DNA of 64,000 bases, from the NCBI GenBank assembly GCA_004194705.1, contig SADC01001298.1, positions 186,001 to 250,000 of the forward strand. Reading direction: 5' to 3'. Shown in pieces: positions 62,691-64,000 of this stretch. This DNA is from Ditylenchus dipsaci (taxonomy: Eukaryota > Nematoda > Chromadorea > Rhabditida > Anguinidae). The notes under the pieces are model-generated. The model had not been told where the DNA came from and ran no database searches. It worked only from the letters and a program-made list of their open reading frames with translations. Every line of letters starts with the position of its first letter. Within the stretch, counting starts at the first letter, position 1. The position numbers and the translations under genes are program-made.

Positions 62691-64000
62691 AGTTCAAGAG
62701 CTACATAACCTATTTTATAAATAAATTTTTAAAAAGCGAAGTGTCAAGATATGTCCTTCTGTGGAAAAAATGTTTTCTCTAAAAATGACTAAAAGTACGA
62801 AAAATTGGACAAAATTTGATTTTGATCATTTTTAGAGAAATAAATTTGAACATTATAATAGGATAATAGGGATGTCATCAATAATATGTTTAAATTTAGA
62901 AGTATTTTTCGGGCTTTCTGGTTGTTCATACTTAGGCTAGTATACGGACTAAACCTATTTTCTTCTTTACCTACGCATGACTACATTGCGCCCTAAATAA
63001 GGCCCAAAAATCAACAGGTGGATCAAGACAAATTTTTTTCGGCACCATACATGTGTTCTTGCTTAGAAGGTTGAATGGCGTATGACAGCACGCAGAGGCG
63101 TATATGGGGGGGGGGTGGCTTGAAAATTTTCTGGGGGGGGAGGGGTGGTATCTAAAGCCCCCAAAATGTCATTTACCTACACCTTTTACGACTTTTATGC
63201 AGGGAAGGACATTTTCGGACTATATAGTATACATGTAGTACCATGTGAGTATCGAAAATGTACTAAATTTATTACCATGGTACTAAAATTTAGTACCATA
63301 AAAATAGTACTCTTTTGCGTATGGTTCTAAATTTAGTACCATGGTCCCTGTTTAGTACCAGTACTTACATCTTGTTCAACTGTGTTTATGTAGTATTTTT
63401 ATGTCAGCAGCATGGAAATGTTGTTAAAAATCATTCAGTACCATACAATTTGTCACTTTAAAAAAATTCTTCAAAAACTAGATTAAGCATAACAATGTAG
63501 GATATTTTCTCGTGCACAGCTAATTTTAATCCAGTGGTACGCCACAAAGTGCCACTGGATTGCCACTAATTACCACTGGATTTCTGAATTTCAAAGCCAA
63601 AACACAATGCCGCAAACTGCTGGGGGAGTTGTGTCTTCGTTCCGACGTCCCGTCCCGAAAAATATTGATTTTTTGTCGCGTCCGCTAGAAAATTTAAGCT
63701 AAAAATCCGGGACTTTCCGTCCCGCCCGACGCAAATTTGGCCATTTTTCAGTCTCGAACCGCGTCCCGAAAATTTTTTTGACCTTGTCCAGTCCCGGCAT
63801 CCCGTCCTGAATTTTTTATATTACATTTTGTCCCGTTCCGTCCCGAAATTTGCCATCTCTAATCGTACGTTACTATTAATTCGAAAATAGCCCGATCGGT
63901 TGTGTGGCGCTATGTAGAACGGGGTTAGCCAATAAGTCAATAGTCGGATCTAGTTCTTATTTTCTAAGCTACGTTTTAGCCCCTAGCCCTTCTTGATTGA
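62691..64000. other. no gene; low-complexity patches
   Basis: G-runs at 63105-63145; self-complementary GGTACTAAATTTAGTACC words at about 63230-63360; a CGTCCCGAAAAT/GTCCCGTTCCGTCCCGAAAT degenerate repeat at 63633-63862; a GCCACTGGAT/ATCCAGTGG cluster at 63533-63582. No exons are supported. Confidence 0.45.

Noticed and set aside
63145..63330. Short plus-strand ORF near the window end
   Set aside because: It consists of self-complementary GGTACTAAATTTAGTACC repeats in part and has no protein resemblance.
1..64000. CRISPR array or prokaryotic operon
   Set aside because: No regularly spaced direct repeats with unique spacers; spliceosomal introns show the sequence is eukaryotic.

Overview
This is an AT-rich, intron-bearing eukaryotic window, most likely from a nematode. 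The evidence is a glycosyltransferase family 92 (DUF23) gene and a membrane acyltransferase fused to an SGNH domain (the O-acyltransferase or 'oac' type). Both families are expanded in nematodes. Introns use TTTTCAG/TTTTAG acceptors, and one gene start has an AG acceptor directly before its ATG. The species cannot be named from sequence alone.

Genes are sparse. Minus strand: a fully open three-exon gene for a predicted mitochondrial membrane/coiled-coil protein (3935-6369); three paralogous class I SAM-dependent methyltransferases, A (14026-14787, broken), B (29829-35557, intact, four exons) and C (60649-61390, broken); and a small unrecognised three-exon gene (45392-46503). Plus strand: a TylF/CmcI-like methyltransferase (11044-11835, three frame breaks), the acyltransferase/SGNH gene (20131-28197) and the GT92 gene (about 52513-55378). 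Most of these look like type II Golgi or ER membrane enzymes (methyl, acyl and glycosyl transfer), as expected for surface-glycan modification. No operon is evident.

The rest is dominated by DNA transposons and palindromic MITEs. A pogo-like family flanked by TA, with ends reading TACCGTATT..., is present in more than 15 copies; one copy (7188-8137) keeps a pogo/Tigger transposase C-terminus. There is a hAT element of 2119 bp with a perfect 8-bp target duplication and a broken transposase (38130-40248), and at least seven short hAT-like or unclassified elements with perfect 8-bp duplications. Other elements are a 9-bp-duplication element next to a splice donor, a Tc1/mariner-type element with a DUF4817-like helix-turn-helix ORF and GC-rich coding-like cargo (44042-45294), a long-TIR element with captured sequence (59303-60341), tRNA-like repeats, foldbacks and minisatellites. 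Many are nested; the clearest nest is three deep (48286-49848).

The main unexplained pattern is that in the pogo-like MITEs the two ends of each copy match one another, including private variants of the TIR, while differing between copies. Two genes are open over their whole length, but several others carry single-base frame breaks, often in homopolymers. I cannot tell whether these are pseudogenes or assembly errors.
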